Shown here piece after piece: positions 7,895-15,214 of a stretch of 32,114 bases of DNA. The stretch lies in contig NZ_FUGE01000086.1 in NCBI RefSeq assembly GCF_900162825.1, positions 1 through 32,114 on the forward strand, given 5' to 3'. A program made the position numbers and the translations under genes. The DNA comes from Psychrobacter piechaudii (GTDB taxonomy: Bacteria; Pseudomonadota; Gammaproteobacteria; Pseudomonadales; Moraxellaceae). The notes below the pieces were generated by a model that saw only the letters and a list, made by a program, of their open reading frames with translations, searched no databases and was not told where the DNA came from. The number at the start of each line of letters is the position of its first letter. The stretch's first letter is position 1.

Positions 7895-9121
7895 TTATAA
7901 TTGCTCAATAAGACGGTCACAGTCCTCTGTGCTAAGCTTAGCATTCATCACCAGTCGAATCCGTGCCGTACCTACCGGCACAGTAGGTGGTCGAATGGGT
8001 AAGGCGTAGAAGCCGGCTTGTTGTAATGCCTGAGCTTTTTGTACCGCACTGGCATTATCGCCTAAGATATAAGGAATAATAGGCGACTGATAGCTCACCT
8101 CTGAATCTGTGTTGATAGCCTGAGACACCCTAAGCGATACCTCTGCCAAATGAGTACGTAAATTAGATAGTGACGGCATCTTGGCTAACACAAAGCGAGT
8201 CCAGCAATGAGTAATTGGCGGTAGGGCAGTACTGAAAATAAAAGAGCGCATTTGATTGATTAACCACTCTCGAATGGAGGCATCACAAATTACATAAGCC
8301 CCCATGGAGGCGAACGCTTTGCCAAAGGTACCCACTATATAGTCTATATCCTCAAGAGTTTGAGTTTCCTCAGCAAGTCCCAGTCCATTATGTCCCAGTA
8401 CCCCAACGGCATGAGCCTCATCGACATAGAGTTCAATACGAGGATCACTCGCTTTAAGTTTCACCAAAGCCTGTAGGTCAGCGCGATCCCCATCCATACT
8501 AAAGACACTTTCAGTGACCACAATAATGCGTTCAATTTCATCGCTGGCCTGCTCAATTAAAGCAGTCAAGTGCTCCATCTCATTATGTCGATAGCGTTGA
8601 TACCTACAATGCGTGTGCTTACTGCCGATAAGACGCACCCCATCTATAAGGCTGGCATGAATTAAAGTGTCGGTCAAAATTAGGGTTTTAACAGGCAACT
8701 TGGCCAGTGCCGGCAAAATACCAATATTGGCATGATAGCCACTGTTCACTACCAACACAGCTTTATTACACGTTGAACGCTGCTTTTCAGGTAAAGCAAG
8801 GTGATACCAATCCAGTAATTCTGCTTCTAATAAGGGCAGCTGGCTGTGGTTGCCGGTCAATAATCGCGAAGAGGTGGATCCCATTTTGGGCAATACCGAG
8901 TCGGGCATCTGCTGTAAGTAGCTCAAAAACTGCGATTGCAGCTGGGTCTCATTGCCCAGTCCCAAATAATCATTACTAGAGATATTAAGTAAGCGCCGTT
9001 CATTGCAGATAATCCATTGATCCTGATGGGTAACTGACGGCAGTTGTCGATATTGCTCTTTTGATTTTAGGGTGTCTAGTTGTTGAGCAACATTTAAACG
9101 GGTGGGTTCGGTCATAAACAT
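7895..9121 (-). CDS. bioF: 8-amino-7-oxononanoate synthase (BioF), biotin synthesis
   Basis: This PLP enzyme condenses pimeloyl-ACP (or CoA) with L-alanine to give 8-amino-7-oxononanoate, the first step of biotin ring assembly. The 408-residue protein is a fold-type I aminotransferase-like enzyme. SSNDYLGLG is at about 48-56, GSTSSRLLTGNHSQ at about 81-94, DEAHAVGVLG at 234-243, and the PLP lysine in GTFGKAFASMG is Lys268. AON synthases are normally about 385-400 residues, so the N terminus may be slightly long; an ATG two codons in (9115) has better spacing from AAGGA. No other bio gene is adjacent. An attenuator-like hairpin lies just upstream. Confidence 0.9.
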   Translation of the reverse strand: MFMTEPTRLNVAQQLDTLKSKEQYRQLPSVTHQDQWIICNERRLLNISSNDYLGLGNETQLQSQFLSYLQQMPDSVLPKMGSTSSRLLTGNHSQLPLLEAELLDWYHLALPEKQRSTCNKAVLVVNSGYHANIGILPALAKLPVKTLILTDTLIHASLIDGVRLIGSKHTHCRYQRYRHNEMEHLTALIEQASDEIERIIVVTESVFSMDGDRADLQALVKLKASDPRIELYVDEAHAVGVLGHNGLGLAEETQTLEDIDYIVGTFGKAFASMGAYVICDASIREWLINQMRSFIFSTALPPITHCWTRFVLAKMPSLSNLRTHLAEVSLRVSQAINTDSEVSYQSPIIPYILGDNASAVQKAQALQQAGFYALPIRPPTVPVGTARIRLVMNAKLSTEDCDRLIEQL

Positions 9122-9482
9122 CTATCCTTGAAGCCTTAATTTAATAAAAAAAGCTGTTTTTACTGTAAATACAGCCAAAATCTTCCTGATATAAGGGTAA
9201 AGAGAGCCAATCAAAGTTAGTAATATATCGCTTTTATTGCAGAAAAAGCCACATGTAACAAATGTTTTCAAAAATAGGCGTTTGTAACTATATGCATAAA
9301 AAACAAGGGTAAAAAATAACTTCCGACCTATTAAACACCGACAGAGTATTAAAGCAACCTTGGTTATTATGGATACATCGATAACAAGCAAGATGATTTA
9401 AGAAAATTAGGCAACAACCCTGTTTCTATTTATATTCTTATTAATAAGCTTGCATCGTTACCCATCCAATAGGAGAACAACA
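9122..9482. other. Divergent intergenic region between bioF and the first OMP gene
   Basis: About 360 bases carry the bioF leader hairpin (9146-9175), a degenerate version of the inverted repeat found before the other two OMP genes (AATAAC 9315-9320, GTTATT 9363-9368) and the OMP ribosome binding site AGGAGA at 9471. An open frame on the minus strand across 9122-9391 has no protein-like features and I do not call it. Confidence 0.55.
9146..9175 (-). terminator. Terminator or attenuator hairpin in the bioF leader
   Basis: Positions 9153-9175 form a 23-bp near-palindrome (GCTGT and TTTAC against GTAAA and ACAGC, three mismatches). On the minus strand it is followed directly by seven T (9152-9146), then 24 bases to the bioF ATG. 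It either ends transcription arriving from the right or attenuates bioF. Confidence 0.5.
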
Positions 9483-10043
9483 ATGAAAACATTACAAAAA
9501 ACTCTACTTGCTTTAGCTGCTGGTTCATTAATGACTGCAGGCGCACAAGCGGCTGTTAACTATGGCAACATGGCAGCACAACCTTACATTGGTGCTAAAG
9601 TAGGTCAATATGATCTTGATGGCGCTAAAGATAAAGGTACTTCATACGGTGTGTACGGTGGTGCTAAATTCACTCCTAACTTCGGTGTTGAAGCTGAATA
9701 CCTAACCACTAGTGATGAAGACTTAAATGACGTACAAGAGTATTCTGCAGATACCTATGGTCTGTATGCAACCGCTGACTATGCTTTCCCTAACACTGGC
9801 GGTCTATACGGTAAAGGTCGTTTAGGTGTGGCTAAAAACGAAGTTGATGTAAAAGGTAAAGTGACTGGTAGAGAAACATCAGGCTCTGAAACCGGTGTTG
9901 CTGGTGGTCTAGGTCTAGGTTTTAACGTAGCACCAAATGCTTCAATTGAAGCCATGTATAACTGGTATCCTTCAATTGAAAATAACGTTGGTGAAGATTT
10001 AGATGCTTCAGGTGTAACGCTAGGTGCTCATCTTAAGTTCTAA
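9483..10043 (+). CDS. Outer-membrane beta-barrel protein, OMP paralogue 1 of 3
   Basis: The ATG at 9483 is preceded by AGGAGA with seven bases spacing and gives a clean Sec signal peptide (MKTLQKTLLALAAG...GAQA, cleavage after about residue 23). An upstream ATG in the same frame adds eleven residues before the signal and is rejected. The mature part of about 163 residues is rich in alternating aromatic/Gly strands (YIGAKVGQYDLDG, SYGVYGGAKFTPNFGVEAEY, GLYGKGRLGVAKNEVDV) and ends in LKF, the terminal-Phe signal read by the BAM complex. This fits a small eight-strand barrel of the OmpA-like/opacity type; ligand unknown. It is the first of a tandem triplet and has its own terminator. Confidence 0.85.
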   Translation: MKTLQKTLLALAAGSLMTAGAQAAVNYGNMAAQPYIGAKVGQYDLDGAKDKGTSYGVYGGAKFTPNFGVEAEYLTTSDEDLNDVQEYSADTYGLYATADYAFPNTGGLYGKGRLGVAKNEVDVKGKVTGRETSGSETGVAGGLGLGFNVAPNASIEAMYNWYPSIENNVGEDLDASGVTLGAHLKF

Positions 10044-10086
10044 TATTGCTTAAGTTAAAATTAGAGTAAACCTCTGATAAGACTAT

Positions 10087-10117
10087 AAAAACGATCGCTA
10101 CGGCGGTCGTTTTTTTA
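10087..10117 (+). terminator. Terminator of OMP 1
   Basis: AACGATCGC (10090-10098) pairs with GCGGTCGTT (10103-10111) around TACG, with a run of seven T after the stem. The sequence is nearly the same as the terminators of OMP 2 and 3. Confidence 0.88.
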
Positions 10118-10352
10118 TGCCCAAATTAAACCAAAGCTAACCTATCCTATTAACTCAATTGCTCAAAGACCGTAAAGCCTAATCGGTTGTTTCTATTAAT
10201 AATAATTCATTGCATAAAGTAACAAGCGACCTATCAAACACCCACATATTAAATGAAATATTTTGTTACTATTAGAACATGGATAACGAAGAAGAGGTTT
10301 ACACCCATATTTTTTCTTTTGTTATTACTTTAAAATCAATAGGAGAACAACA
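10118..10352. other. Upstream region of OMP 2
   Basis: The AT-rich leader contains inverted repeat arms AGTAACAA (10218-10225) and TTGTTACT (10263-10270), 37 bases apart, and the word ACATGGATA downstream. The ribosome binding site AGGAGAACAACAATG is identical to those of OMP 1 and 3. I could not fix a promoter. Confidence 0.5.
10218..10270 (+). promoter_or_regulatory. Conserved inverted repeat before OMP 2
   Basis: The eight-base arms AGTAACAA and TTGTTACT are separated by exactly 37 bases, as before OMP 3. The conserved arms amid divergent spacer sequence suggest a regulator site or a promoter element shared by the paralogues. Confidence 0.45.
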
Positions 10353-10892
10353 ATGAAAACATTACAAAAAACTCTACTTGCTCTAGCTGCTGGCTCAATG
10401 ATGACGGTTGGTGCTCAAGCTGCTGTAAACTATGGTATGACTGCACAACCATATATCGGTGCTAAAATTGGTCAATATGATCTTGATAGTGCAGACGATG
10501 CCACTTCTTATGGTGTTTATGGTGGTGCTAAGTTCACACCAAACTTCGGTATTGAAGCTGAATACATGACTACTAGTGATGCAGATTTTAGCTCAAATAG
10601 AGAATATTCTGCGGACGTATATGGTTTATATGGTACTTATGACTATACCTTCCCAGGCTCAGACATGTATGCTAAAGGCCGCTTAGGTGTGTCAAAAAAC
10701 AAAGTAGATGTTGATCGTAGTGGCAGCAGATCTGATACTGGTATTGCTGGTGGTTTAGGTCTAGGTTATAACCTTGCATCTAATGCAGCAGTAGAGCTGG
10801 CCTATGATTGGTATCCAACTGTAGACAATGTAGCGGATAAAGGTGACTTAGACGCTTCAGGTATCACCTTAGGTGCCAACTTTAAATTCTAA
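10353..10892 (+). CDS. Outer-membrane beta-barrel protein, OMP paralogue 2 of 3
   Basis: The 179-residue product has a signal peptide nearly identical to those of its neighbours (cleavage after GAQA, residue 23) and a mature barrel of about 156 residues. Strand-like segments such as YIGAKIGQYDLD, SYGVYGGAKFTPNFGIEAEYMTTSD and DVYGLYGTYDYTFPG align with paralogues 1 and 3 throughout. Differences concentrate in short segments between strands (for example DRSGSRSD), which are likely surface loops. It ends ANFKF. No ligand or porin function can be read from sequence. The predicted location is the outer membrane, inserted by BAM. Confidence 0.85.
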   Translation: MKTLQKTLLALAAGSMMTVGAQAAVNYGMTAQPYIGAKIGQYDLDSADDATSYGVYGGAKFTPNFGIEAEYMTTSDADFSSNREYSADVYGLYGTYDYTFPGSDMYAKGRLGVSKNKVDVDRSGSRSDTGIAGGLGLGYNLASNAAVELAYDWYPTVDNVADKGDLDASGITLGANFKF

Positions 10893-10938
10893 TTTATTAA
10901 ATAGAATTTAAAAATAAAAGTCTCAATGTAATTATAAA

Positions 10939-10964
10939 AACGATCGCCTTGGCGGTCGTTTTTT
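10939..10964 (+). terminator. Terminator of OMP 2
   Basis: AACGATCGCC (10939-10948) pairs with GGCGGTCGTT (10951-10960), followed by TTTT. It matches the OMP 1 terminator outside the loop. Confidence 0.85.
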
Positions 10965-11223
10965 AGTTGATTTTTTAGTAATCAGGTCTCATCCAATCTA
11001 TTTTTAGACCATAGATTTTATTTTCGATCAGCTTTTATAAAAACTCTAAGTATTTGTTTCCAATGGAAATATAATGTTTCAAAAAGTAACAAGTTGGCTA
11101 TGATATTACTACACATAGCTTGAAATATTTTGTTACTATTAATACATGGATAGCAATGGAGGGTTTAAGGGTTTCTTAACCCACCACTCCTTTGACCTTA
11201 CTTATATTACTAGGAGAACAACA
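10965..11223. other. Upstream region of OMP 3
   Basis: It holds the same inverted repeat pair as before OMP 2 and the ribosome binding site AGGAG at 11212-11216. An in-frame upstream ATG at 11146 lies between the repeat and the signal-peptide ATG and is not a likely start. No other gene is seen. Confidence 0.5.
11085..11137 (+). promoter_or_regulatory. Conserved inverted repeat before OMP 3
   Basis: AGTAACAA (11085-11092) and TTGTTACT (11130-11137) are again 37 bases apart. GAAATATTTTGTTACTATTA around the right arm is shared with the OMP 2 leader. Confidence 0.45.
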
Positions 11224-11772
11224 ATGAAAACATTACAAAAAACTCTACTTGCTTTAGCTGCTGGTTCATTAATGACTGCAGGCGCACAAGCGGCTGTATA
11301 TAACGCTGCACAGCCCTATATCGGTGCTAAAATCGGTCAGTATGACTTAGATGGTGCTAAAGATGATGCTACTTCATACGGTATCTATGGTGGTGCTAAA
11401 TTCACTCCAAACTTCGGTATGGAAGCTGAGTACATGACCACTAGTGATGAAGATTATACTAACTTAACTGAGTATAATGCTGACGTATATGGCCTATACG
11501 GTACTTATGACTACACGTTCCCAGGATCACAAATGTATGCCAAAGGTCGTTTAGGTGTGGCTAAGAACAAAGTTGATTTTGAAAGAAAATATGTTAACGG
11601 CTTTGACGATAGCTCATCTAAAACTTCAGTAGCAGGTGGTCTAGGTTTAGGTTTAAACCTTGCTCCTAACGCTGCAGTAGAACTGGCTTATGACTGGTAT
11701 CCAGAAGTTAAAGTGGGTAATGACAAGAAAGATGCTAATGGTATCACTTTAGGTGCTAACTTTAAGTTCTAA
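11224..11772 (+). CDS. Outer-membrane beta-barrel protein, OMP paralogue 3 of 3
   Basis: The ATG at 11224, seven bases after AGGAG, begins the signal peptide; an upstream ATG would add 26 residues before it and is rejected. The 182-residue precursor gives a mature barrel of about 159 residues ending ANFKF. From the ribosome binding site through the signal peptide codons (11212-11297) the DNA is identical to that of OMP 1 (9471-9556), although the mature parts differ clearly. Its closest mature similarity by eye is to OMP 2 (GLYGTYDYTFPG, MYAKGRLGV). The pattern indicates tandem duplication with either gene conversion or strong constraint at the 5' end. A specific terminator follows. Confidence 0.85.
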   Translation: MKTLQKTLLALAAGSLMTAGAQAAVYNAAQPYIGAKIGQYDLDGAKDDATSYGIYGGAKFTPNFGMEAEYMTTSDEDYTNLTEYNADVYGLYGTYDYTFPGSQMYAKGRLGVAKNKVDFERKYVNGFDDSSSKTSVAGGLGLGLNLAPNAAVELAYDWYPEVKVGNDKKDANGITLGANFKF

Positions 11773-11816
11773 TTGAACCTAAGTGAAAGTCTTAGTCCAA
11801 CTAAGATAGCCTTAAG

Positions 11817-11846
11817 AAAACGACCGCTTCGGCGGTCGTTTTTTTT
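11817..11846 (+). terminator. Terminator of OMP 3 with UUCG tetraloop
   Basis: CGACCGC (11821-11827) and GCGGTCG (11832-11838) close a TTCG loop and are extended by A/T pairs; eight T follow from 11839. Confidence 0.9.
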
Positions 11847-11950
11847 GTGTGTATAAAAGGTAATGCCGGCCTTGGCAGGGTTATATCTCTACTTATATGG
11901 CTTAAAAGTGCTAAGATAAATAACGATAAAAAATAATTAAGGATGAGATT

Positions 11951-12427
11951 ATGTTTGTATTTGAGCCGTGGCATTGGCTAGTCCTTGGAGGGCTACTGAT
12001 TATTTCAGAGATGTTTTTAACCACCTTTGCGACCCTATGGTTCGGTATCGCAGCAGTGATTATTGCGTTATTGAGCTGGTTATTTCCCTTATCCCAATTC
12101 TTTCAAATCATAATGTGGTTGATACTTTCCATAGCTATGGCAGTTATATGGTTTAAATTCGTGCAGCCTTTATCTGTTGATCGTACTAAAGCGGGATTAG
12201 GCGGCAGTGTCATCATAGGTGAAAAAGGAATGATAACCGTTGCACCAACACTCGACAGAGTGGGTACTGTACGCTTTAGTGTGCCCATTGTTGGCGCTAC
12301 GGAATGGAAGTGTCGCACCCGAGGTGAAGTGCTTGAGGTAGGGCAGAGAGTGGTGGTGGTAGATGTGATTGGCAATGAGTTAATCGTTGTGCCCGCCCAG
12401 ACTATGGCCCACATTAATTATAGATAA
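11951..12427 (+). CDS. NfeD-like membrane protein (partner of SPFH protein)
   Basis: The 158-residue protein has a short N terminus, hydrophobic helices at about 8-28, 30-47 and 50-70, and a C-terminal OB-fold-like domain (about 82-152, GGSVIIGEKGMITVAPTLD then GEVLEVGQRVVVVDVIGNELIVV). This is the architecture of the short NfeD/YbbK class that works with QmcA-type SPFH proteins in membrane-microdomain or membrane-quality functions; the biochemical role is not settled. The ribosome binding site AAGGATGAG precedes the ATG. The SPFH gene follows after about 110 bases on the same strand, so an operon is likely. Confidence 0.85.
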   Translation: MFVFEPWHWLVLGGLLIISEMFLTTFATLWFGIAAVIIALLSWLFPLSQFFQIIMWLILSIAMAVIWFKFVQPLSVDRTKAGLGGSVIIGEKGMITVAPTLDRVGTVRFSVPIVGATEWKCRTRGEVLEVGQRVVVVDVIGNELIVVPAQTMAHINYR

Positions 12428-12541
12428 CTGAAACTGTAGATAAGCCATAACAACCAAAACTATAAACAAAAATTTTAAGTAAATTGCCCCCAATAGTATT
12501 AACAAGATAAAGTAGGGGTAATGAAAATAGGGAGTAATAAA

Positions 12542-13402
12542 ATGGGAAGTTTTAGTATAGTCATGCTAGTGATGGTGGCGCTGGTAGTGTTCACCGTATT
12601 TAAAGGGGTGCGAATAGTCCCTCAAGGTTATAAATGGATTGTGCAGCGTTTAGGGAAATACCATCAGACCTTAGAGCCTGGTCTGAATCTCATTATTCCC
12701 TATGTGGATGATGTGGCTTATAAACTAACTACCAAAGACATCGTGTTGGATATTCCTTCCCAAGAAGTCATCACCCGCGATAACGTGGTGATTATTGCCA
12801 ACGCTGTGGCCTATATCAGTATCGTGCAGCCTGAAAAAGCCGTCTATGGTATTGAAGATTATGAGCATGGTATTCGTAACTTGGTGCAGACTTCATTACG
12901 ATCGATCATCGGTGAAATGGATTTAGATAGTGCTTTATCGAGCCGTGACCATATTAAAGCGTTACTTAAGCAGGCCATTTCAGAAGACATTGCAGACTGG
13001 GGAATCACCTTAAAAACCGTTGAAATTCAAGATATTAATCCTTCAGACACTATGCAAACTGCGATGGAAGAGCAAGCGGCTGCCGAACGTCAGCGCCGTG
13101 CAACCGTGACCCGTGCTGATGGTCAAAAGCAGGCAGCTATCTTAGAAGCTGACGGCCGTTTAGAGGCCTCTCGCCGTGATGCTGAGGCCCAAGTTGTGTT
13201 AGCAAAAGGCTCTGAAGAGTCTATTCGCTTGATTACTCAAGCCATGGGAGAGGAGGAGATGCCGGTGGTTTACTTGCTGGGTGAGCAATATATTAAAGCG
13301 ATGCAAGAGTTGGCAGAGTCTGACAATGCCAAGACGGTGGTGTTACCTGCAGATATTTTAGGAACGGTAAAAGGATTAATGGGCAGTAAACTTAAGCCTT
13401 AA
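12542..13402 (+). CDS. qmcA: QmcA-like SPFH/band 7 (stomatin-family) membrane protein
   Basis: The protein has one N-terminal transmembrane helix (about 3-22), then the SPFH domain (about 23-185, VRIVPQGYKWIVQRLGKYHQT, TLEPGLNLIIPYVD, DIPSQEVITRDNV) and a helical region rich in Ala, Glu and Arg (EEQAAAERQRRATV, KQAAILEADGRLEA) that drives oligomerisation. I prefer the ATG at 12542, seven bases after AGGGAG (12529-12534), giving 286 residues; the ATG at 12521 adds seven residues but has poor spacing. The product resembles E. coli QmcA, a multimeric inner-membrane protein linked to FtsH-type quality control. The NfeD gene upstream is its usual partner. Confidence 0.9.
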   Translation: MGSFSIVMLVMVALVVFTVFKGVRIVPQGYKWIVQRLGKYHQTLEPGLNLIIPYVDDVAYKLTTKDIVLDIPSQEVITRDNVVIIANAVAYISIVQPEKAVYGIEDYEHGIRNLVQTSLRSIIGEMDLDSALSSRDHIKALLKQAISEDIADWGITLKTVEIQDINPSDTMQTAMEEQAAAERQRRATVTRADGQKQAAILEADGRLEASRRDAEAQVVLAKGSEESIRLITQAMGEEEMPVVYLLGEQYIKAMQELAESDNAKTVVLPADILGTVKGLMGSKLKP

Positions 13403-13500
13403 TTTATCCTCTTTAACTGGTTTCTCTTTCTTGTGCTCTTAGCTTGAGCTTGGGTTATAACCTAGCAAAAACTTTACTAACTTAACCTTTTAGTTACTTA

Positions 13501-13554
13501 TAGCCTCTTAGTGCTCCTTATTAATAAGGTTGGTTACTAAGGGGCTATTTTTTT
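13501..13554 (+). terminator. Terminator after the NfeD-SPFH pair
   Basis: TAGCCTCTTAGT (13501-13512) pairs with ACTAAGGGGCTA (13536-13547) with one wobble, followed by seven T. The loop contains a perfect 14-bp palindrome CCTTATTAATAAGG (13516-13529) that can form its own inner hairpin. Confidence 0.85.
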
Positions 13555-13670
13555 AAGCCGTGATTTGACCCAAAATAGAGGTATCAATAAAACTGTACAG
13601 AGCAAGTTAGACAGCTTCACAGACAGAATGAATAAACCGCAAATTATAATAAATAGTAGTAGGAACCACT

Positions 13671-15068
13671 ATGCAAAATCGTGTTGATAATAATATGGAA
13701 AATAAAGACCAAGTAAATTCGCCATTAAACCCCATTGTTCAAGGCAGCGCTTTGCCTTATGACATCCTAAATGAACAATACCAAAATGCTGCTTATCCCG
13801 AGACTAAGTTACAAATTCGCGGCGGTGGTTTTGGTTCCGATGCGGCTGCTCACCCGAGTAATCCCAATCAGTTTTATGCCCTAACCGATCGAGGCCCAAA
13901 CTCAGACTTTAAAGGCAGCTTGGGGGAGGGAAAGCAGTTTTTGGTTCCCAATTACAGCCCCAAAATAGGGCTTTTTGAGGTCGAGGCAGACGGTCAGATT
14001 CGCAAGGTTAAAGAGATTGTTTTAAAAGACAAAAATGGGGTGCCCGTCAGTGGTTTGCCCAATCCAAAGGCCTTTGGCGGTACTAACGAGATTCCATATG
14101 ATGTCTCAGGAGAACCGATGACGGTGAATCCTAACCAGCCTTATGATCCCGAAACCAATCCGGTGAAGACCGATCTTAATGGTTTAGACCCTGAAGGATT
14201 GGCTGCCCTAGATGATGGCAGTTTTTGGATTAGTGATGAGTATGGCCCGCACTTGGTTCATTATGATGCTCAAGGGGTAGAGATTGGACGGATTAATCCT
14301 TTTGCTGAAGACAGTCGTAATAGCCTCATTATTAATGGTCAGCGATTATTATTACCGCAAGAGTTTGCTAAAAGACGTGCTAACCGTGGTATGGAATCCT
14401 TAACCATTACTCCAGATCAAAGCACCTTGGTGGGTATATTAGAATCCTCTATGGACAATCCAGATAAGTCAGGTCGATTATCAACTTTGACGCGGATGGT
14501 AATGATTAATTTGAAAAATGGGGTAATTAAACAATACCTGTGTCGTTTGGACGAAAAAGAGCATGTTAACTCTGCTATTGCTGCGTTAAGTGAGCATGAA
14601 TTCTATGTCGCAGAGCATGACCGTGAATTTCCTTTACAGCAACCGACCGCCAAGAAATTTATCTACAAACTTGATATATCGCAAGCCACAGATATCAATA
14701 ATATTGAGGCTTTATTAGAGCACTCAGATGACCAGCGACTCCGTTATGATAGTGAGTTAGGTTTATTAATTGATGAGCAGACGTTGGAGCAGTGGATCGC
14801 ACAAGACGAGCGTCACTGGGATACCTTAGAGGAGTTAGGCATTCATCCGGTCCAAAAAACTTTGGCCGTCGACATTCTGCAAGCCATTGAATACCCACAT
14901 GATAAACTTGAAGGAATTTGGTTACGTCAAGATGGCTCTATTGGGTTATTGAACGATGATGATTTCGCGATGAATGATTCTGATAAAGGGGTGGAGCATA
15001 AGTATTTGGATGCGCAAAAAACCATAATAGATGGCAATCGACTTTATGTGGTTCAGCCCAAGGTTTAG
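13671..15068 (+). CDS. Phytase-like esterase-domain protein (PF13449-type beta-propeller)
   Basis: The 465-residue protein has the signatures of the esterase-like activity of phytase family: FGSDAAAHPSNPNQFYALTDRG near residue 50, LDPEGLAALDDGSFWISDEYGPH near 168-190, NRGMESLTITPDQ near 240, and KLEGIWLRQDGSIGLLNDDDF near the end. Acidic and Asn-rich loops suggest Ca2+ binding as in phytase propellers. Substrates are not established. No signal peptide is seen: the N terminus is MQNRVDNNMENKDQ, whereas many relatives are exported. An internal Met at residue 9 does not change this. AGGA is seven bases before the start. The gene stands alone and converges on hemN. Confidence 0.8.
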   Translation: MQNRVDNNMENKDQVNSPLNPIVQGSALPYDILNEQYQNAAYPETKLQIRGGGFGSDAAAHPSNPNQFYALTDRGPNSDFKGSLGEGKQFLVPNYSPKIGLFEVEADGQIRKVKEIVLKDKNGVPVSGLPNPKAFGGTNEIPYDVSGEPMTVNPNQPYDPETNPVKTDLNGLDPEGLAALDDGSFWISDEYGPHLVHYDAQGVEIGRINPFAEDSRNSLIINGQRLLLPQEFAKRRANRGMESLTITPDQSTLVGILESSMDNPDKSGRLSTLTRMVMINLKNGVIKQYLCRLDEKEHVNSAIAALSEHEFYVAEHDREFPLQQPTAKKFIYKLDISQATDINNIEALLEHSDDQRLRYDSELGLLIDEQTLEQWIAQDERHWDTLEELGIHPVQKTLAVDILQAIEYPHDKLEGIWLRQDGSIGLLNDDDFAMNDSDKGVEHKYLDAQKTIIDGNRLYVVQPKV

Positions 15069-15159
15069 ACAAGTAGATAGCTCTTTTATCTGGCCATGAC
15101 TAAAAGAACAGCGAAGAAGAGTTGGTCTCCTTTCAATAACTTTCTCTATTCCCACAAAG

Positions 15160-15193
15160 AAACCGACTCTACTTTAAGCAGAGTCGGTTTTTT
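15160..15193. terminator. Bidirectional terminator between the phytase-like gene and hemN
   Basis: AAACCGACTCT (15160-15170) pairs with AGAGTCGGTTT (15180-15190). T6 follows on the plus side and the arm is A-rich on the other, so both convergent genes can use it. Confidence 0.88.
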
Positions 15194-15214
15194 GAGTTAA
15201 TAAGGTTTAAAGCG

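Noticed and set aside
9163-9174. LexA-like box CTGTAAATACAG before bioF
   Set aside because: Spacing between the half-sites is four bases instead of eight, and the sequence is better explained as part of the hairpin with a U-tract.
9122-9391. Minus-strand open frame of 89 codons upstream of bioF
   Set aside because: It overlaps the bioF leader hairpin and the OMP 1 upstream repeat, has no ribosome binding site or recognisable motif, and its composition is that of AT-rich noncoding DNA.
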